Part shown: positions 60,101 through 64,000 of the stretch, one piece after another
Layout: each line of letters opens with the position of its first letter
Position numbering within the stretch: the first letter of the stretch is position 1
NCBI RefSeq assembly: GCF_003369915.1
Contig: NW_022881614.1
Coordinates: 34,594,342 to 34,658,341 of the forward strand
Source of the DNA: Drosophila miranda
Taxonomy: Eukaryota; Arthropoda; Insecta; Diptera; Drosophilidae
DNA: 64,000 bases
Direction of reading: 5' to 3'
Position numbers and translations under genes: made by a program
The notes under the pieces: model-generated
Database searches by the model: none
Told to the model about the DNA's origin: nothing
Seen by the model: only the letters and a program-made list of their open reading frames with translations

Positions 60101-62469
60101 CTGCGTTTTTGGTTTTCTCATATCTTTAAAATTGTGGATGCCACAGATTTTCGTCCTTTGTGGGAGCGGAAGAGGGCGGGGCGAAGTTTCAAAATATTTT
60201 CGTAGCAGTGACATATCACAGAAGTCTGGATCCAAAACATCGTTCCTCCAGCTCTTATAGTTTTTGAGCACTAGGCGCTAATAGGGACGGACAGACGGAC
60301 GGACGGACAGACGGACAGACAGACAGGGCTCAATCGACTCGGCTATTGATGCTGATCAAGAATATGTATACTTTATGGGGTCGGAAACGATTCCTTCTGG
60401 ACGTTACACACATCCATTTTCACCACAAATCTAATATACCCCAATACTCATTTTGAGTATCGGGTATAACAAGTAAGACTCTAAGTAAGTGCTCTCTAGT
60501 CGAGTCTACTCTCCGACTATTGAATGCCCTGGCAGCTATTTAGGTTCATTATACGAGTACGTGATGATATTATTCTGATACATATATGGTGTATAAGAAA
60601 TAGTGGCATAAACTGATCTGATTTTAACAAATACAAGAGCTTAAAAATTGGTGTCAATTGTCAATTGGATGGGTCTCAAGGTGTTCATACGGACGTACAG
60701 GACCATTGATTATAAGTTAGAATGTCTGTAATCTTTTGCCTGTTACATAGACCAACTCTAGTACCATATACCCGTCTGTTTGAAGAGTAGAGGGTACAGC
60801 AAGAAATACAACGGTTAAGGCCAAGAATACGGCATGAAACGCACCTGCATTGGAAGCTCGTCTGGCGAAGACACTCGTCCAGGCACTCGCTCAGAGAACG
60901 GCCGGTGATCTCCGAGTGAAACTCGCCGCCGAGACGCGAGTTGCGGTAACGCTGGAATGCTGTATCTGGCCGACGGCCGCTCGAGAAGAGGTGCGAGGTG
61001 ACGGAGTTGTCTGGATAATCATTGGCTCGTTCTGCAACGGGAATACAACATACAACATAACATAACAACATAGAATAGACATTGAAATGGAAGTGAAAAT
61101 GGCACAGAAGAAGCAACCGTTGCGAGGCTCCACTATAATCTTGTTGTCGCCGTTGTCGTTGGCTCCAAGTGAGCCTCGGCTGGAGTGGGAGTAGAAGTAG
61201 AAGTGGTGTCTTTGCACGGGAGCCACTTACGATTATCTAGGCACACAAGATCATAGAAATGATGTGTTGGACTGGAGCTGATGCTAATGTCATCCTTCTG
61301 CGAGATGGAGTCCTCCTCGGAGAGAATGCACTGCTTGCTCTGATCGTCGAACTCCACGGAGCGGCAAAAGTATCTGCAATTGGTGTTATTAGCCAAATGG
61401 CGATGGAATAGAGGCATTACGCCAGATCATACTTCTCGGCACGCAGGCACATGGTCTGGCACTCCTCCAGCGTCATGTTGTTGAAAATGTCCACCTCGAA
61501 GGGGCCACCCAGTCGCTTGTTCTCCTCCTTAACGAACACGGCCAGGCCATCGCAGCGCCTCTCAGCTGTTCCATGGAAGGGATTAGAGTGTATTAGACCT
61601 ACATGAAGCGGGCGATCAGAGCGGATCTCACCATTCAGGCAGGTATTCTCCAGGTAGTCCGAGTTGGGATCATCTTCCATCAGCTCGGGATGGGTGCGTC
61701 GGGTGAATCGGCTGAGCGTGCAGGAGCGCATGGTAGAGTCAAAGTTCGCCGAGCGGCAGACAAACGAAAACTCGTTGAGGCACTTGTCCTCGCAGTCGGA
61801 CCGATTGGCGGCCGTGATCTCCTTGATGTCGCTTATCGGAAGCTTTAGCTTCTTTCTCGGATGCCGCTCGAACACGTACATCCTACTGGGACACTCCCGC
61901 TCCGGTCGACTGGCTGCAGTAGGACGGGGAACATTAGGTACAATTCCAGTCAAATCCATAACCAAAACCATTCGGCTTTGGCCACTCACATGTCAGACAG
62001 ATCTCGTTGAAGTGGACGCTGTTGGGCACCAGCATCAGGCTGCCAATGCCCTCGGGTCCCGCCTGCTCCGAGGTGAGATAGCACAGCGACTCCTCGTACT
62101 CGGAGTTGCCGCCAAAGGAGGTGATCCGACTGCCCGGCTGGAAGTCGAAGCTGGTGCAGGTCCGCACCATATTGTTCGTGCCCGTTCGGTCGCGCAGGCA
62201 CAGATCCTGGCACTTCTCCAGCACCCGGAAGGGGGGAGCCGTGTCCCGCACCACATCGTCATCGTAGCCCTGGAGCTGCTGGTTGGGCAGGCGCTCGTAG
62301 AGCACGCGCCCCAGGCCATTCTTGCAGGTGGTTTGGCCTGGCCAGGAGAGAGCATCTTAGACCAAGCCGCACGAACATTCTCGCTGCTTCACTCACCTTG
62401 GATTGCTGTCAGGCTGAGGCTGACCAGAAGGGTCGTCAGTAGCGTGTCGAGTCCCAGTTTGGGTCTCAT
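54160..62469 (-). CDS. nompA: PAN- and ZP-domain transmembrane protein, nompA-like
   Basis: NompA is an apical extracellular-matrix protein linking mechanosensory cilia to cuticle. About 19 exons. Signal peptide at 62469 (MRPKLGLDTLLTTLLVSLSL). Five PAN modules: 61991-62340, 61632-61914, 61428-61567 with 61230-61375, 60845-61031 with 59150-59260 (split around an ISY-bearing intron), and 57102-57240 with 56805-56982. Between PAN4 and PAN5 is a long Asp/Arg/Tyr/Pro-rich linker (DRYPxxDRY repeats, 57240-59055). The ZP domain is in 55542-56738 (TCNEEGMDFTIRTPESFLGR, CPVDPFVFPELD, CREGCQPAYC), with a furin-type site GRRRRSL near 55783. The transmembrane exon (about 55300-55470) has LITAIILLMILLFSITLVAG, followed by a cytoplasmic tail (54994-55244, 54787-54910, 54160-54214). 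The last intron uses a GC donor (CAG|GCAAGT at 54786). No frame lesion was seen. The nompA assignment is from domain architecture; other PAN-ZP proteins are possible. Confidence 0.78.
54406..54642 (+). CDS. Secreted cysteine-rich peptide, defensin/drosomycin-like, nested in nompA intron
   Basis: Two exons, 54406-54457 and 54515-54642, with donor ACT|GTAAGT and acceptor TTTTAG. The 59-residue product has a 17-residue signal peptide (MKHLRVLLLVWLASAQN) and a 42-residue mature part with seven cysteines spaced C-x8-C-x6-C-x3-C-x9-C-x5-C-x1-C. The last five reproduce the CxxxC...GxC...CxC core of the CS-alpha-beta fold (STRC, GGRDGIC, GLCTC). Drosomycin, from memory, has nearly the same spacing plus an eighth Cys, which is absent here: the peptide ends HPL. 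The intron splits a Cys codon right after the signal peptide. A polyadenylation signal AATAAA follows at about 54668, and paired GATA-type sites (GATAGGGCTTATC) lie near 54332. It is antisense within the last nompA intron. The function is likely antimicrobial or another secreted effector (inference). Confidence 0.7.
59359..60468 (-). mobile_element. ISY/DINE-1-like Helitron, full-length copy in a nompA intron
   Basis: In reverse orientation it starts AAACGAGGGGGAACGTTG and ends TTTTGAGTATCGGGTATA, about 1110 bp, colinear with 6346-7460. It lies between the two halves of the fourth PAN module (exons at 59150-59260 and 60845-61031), so it adds to intron length without touching coding sequence. 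Confidence 0.87.
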
Positions 62470-64000
62470 TCTATAATCGTTTCGATTACGGTCTCTGCTC
62501 TGTGGGGTTCCTAGCTGGATCGCGGCATTATTGGCCTCGATCTGTGGGGTCTCATTTCTGCTGCGTGTTTTCCACCTACAGTTTTCAACAGAACTCGTGG
62601 TTAGTCGCGCTGCTTTATCCGACATGATCTAATTAGTTCATTGGCTGACAAAATGACACGAAATATGCGACCTCAATAAGCAGAATTTCACTCCGAACCC
62701 CCCAGAAAAGTGGTGTTGGGGGAAAAATGGGAAAATCACAGTGTTAAAAAAGTTTCTGCTGCTGCTGGCATTATGTGCACAATGCGTAACGTGAATTTGG
62801 ATCATTAAACTAAAATCTAACCATGCTACGTGTCGCTCGACTCATACTCATATCGATCCACAACTCCGGATGTCGATTCCGGCTTATTGTCCACGCTTCT
62901 ATTTATGCTCTACCCAGAACACAAAGGAGCGGAGTGGGGTACTCTTCTTTTGTGGAAAAGTGCTAGCTATTGTCCTCAGAGCGGTGGCTGTACTCTTACT
63001 TGAAAAGACTCGAATTTACACTGAATACTTTCCAACTTTGGTGAAATTCATAGCAAAAGAGAGGATCTAATGTGAAGTATCTAAGGAAGGGTGAAGTGAA
63101 GGGTATTCTGCGGCAGACGATGGAAAGGACACAGCACTTGCCGCTATCCTTGGATACACATATTGTAAGGATCATTTCAACACAGACATCGATTCATAAT
63201 CCAATCAGAATCAGCTTATTATTCGAACATTCTTTTGGACACTAAATCATTATTTGGGGAACACACACATCCTTTATAATCTGTTCTCTAAAGTCCTTGG
63301 CACGTGGATCACTTTAGAAATTCAAATTAAAAATACTTTCGTTCGCGTAAGTCCTTAGATCTCAATATCCTTATTGAAGTTCCCTTCGTTCTCATTAAAT
63401 CAAGCACATAACTAATCAAGTAAATCAATCTACACCTTATATTGTATTTATGTAGATATATACCCTTTAAAGCCGCAAGGATAATATTGAAAATAAAGCA
63501 ATTTGATGGATCGCCCTGAACCGAATGCTACTGGCGGGTAATGATTATTTTAATTTTGGGGACCAGACCCGACCGATCGTTAGAATATGGCGCGACAAAC
63601 TGAATTCAGAAATTGAACTCCGCATTGGTCTGCAGTGGGATCGGTGGTTGGACCATTACGATTACCATTACCATTACCATTGCCAGAGCTGGCCGACTGC
63701 GATTACCATTAGCGGGGGCCACAGTCGTGGCAATAACTCCATGGCAACAATGGGCAGAAAGGGGAATTAATTAGATGTGGAGACGACAACAAAGAGCGGA
63801 TTGGACAATGTTCTAAATGCTCCCATACATGCATACATCCATACATACGTGGGGATTGCCATTCAAATGTTAATCAGTGCGGCGAACAGACGAGACCAGA
63901 CCAGACCAGACCGGGGTTGACAAAAGCCACCCAACCTCTCCCCAACTCCATATTTCCGACCATCGCACCCGAATTGGGTGTGCTGGGTGTGTTGGAGCCC
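62470..64000. other. Region upstream of nompA, no gene seen
   Basis: The nompA frame stays open upstream to a Met at 62625, so translation could begin there, but the signal peptide favours 62469. Beyond that there is only non-coding sequence: a short (GATTACC/ATTACC)n microsatellite near 63658-63685, CATACAT repeats near 63825-63850 and (CCAGA)n near 63893-63912. This is presumably the nompA promoter and intergenic DNA. Confidence 0.5.

Noticed and set aside
1..64000. CRISPR arrays, operons, bacterial promoters, tRNA or rRNA genes
   Set aside because: None seen; all features are of a fly nuclear genome. The C-rich stretches near 21320-21830 belong to a LINE 5' UTR, not to rDNA.

Overview
This is insect nuclear DNA, almost certainly from a Drosophila of the obscura group. 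The clues are a Lachesin gene, a farnesyl-pyrophosphate synthase gene, an augmin subunit, a CWF19L1-like gene, a MADF-BESS gene, a PAN/ZP-domain gene of nompA type, GT-AG introns, M1BP/DREF-type promoter motifs, and a roughly 1.1 kb repeat beginning TATACCCGATACTCA and ending CCCCCTCGTT. That repeat occurs eight times and resembles the Helitron-like DINE-1/ISY family. Host genes are few and decaying, while transposons of at least seven lineages make up a large part of the window. This is the pattern expected of a young degenerating sex chromosome; the D. miranda neo-Y, derived from Muller element C where Lac, Fpps and nompA reside in D. melanogaster, is the best guess (inference, not proven).

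Layout. 1-3.6 kb: 3'-to-5' remains of a Ty1/copia retrotransposon, minus strand, running off the left edge. 3.8-6.0 kb: an ISY fragment, then the amplified last exons of an unidentified plus-strand gene. 6.3-7.5 kb: a full ISY copy. 8.8-35.3 kb: Lachesin, with two coding exons separated by a 24.7 kb intron that holds four ISY copies, an R1-clade LINE with two open ORFs, a truncated hAT element and a 5.4 kb LOA-clade LINE with a 12-bp target-site duplication. 36.1-37.9 kb: dgt5 (augmin/HAUS5), frameshifted. 38.1-43.2 kb: another ISY and a CR1-clade LINE. 43.2-43.7 kb: an internally deleted P element. 43.7-49.0 kb: a CWF19L1 homologue missing its 5' end and split by a hAT element that was itself invaded by a second hAT, both with perfect 8-bp target duplications. 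49.3-51.0 kb: Fpps with a mutated first aspartate-rich motif, two frameshifts and a nonsense codon. 51.1-53.1 kb: a divergently transcribed, apparently intact MADF-BESS gene. 54.2-62.5 kb: nompA, about 19 exons, apparently open, with an ISY copy in one intron. Inside its last intron, on the opposite strand, is a two-exon gene for a 59-residue secreted cysteine-rich peptide with the defensin/drosomycin (CS-alpha-beta) spacing.

Together the genes are not a pathway; they are neighbours on an ordinary fly chromosome arm. The story of the window is decay: Lac, dgt5, the CWF19L1 homologue and Fpps carry frame-disrupting lesions, whereas nompA and the MADF-BESS gene remain readable. The most novel items are the nested cysteine-rich peptide gene, the P-element relic, and the hAT-in-hAT insertion whose history can be read base by base.
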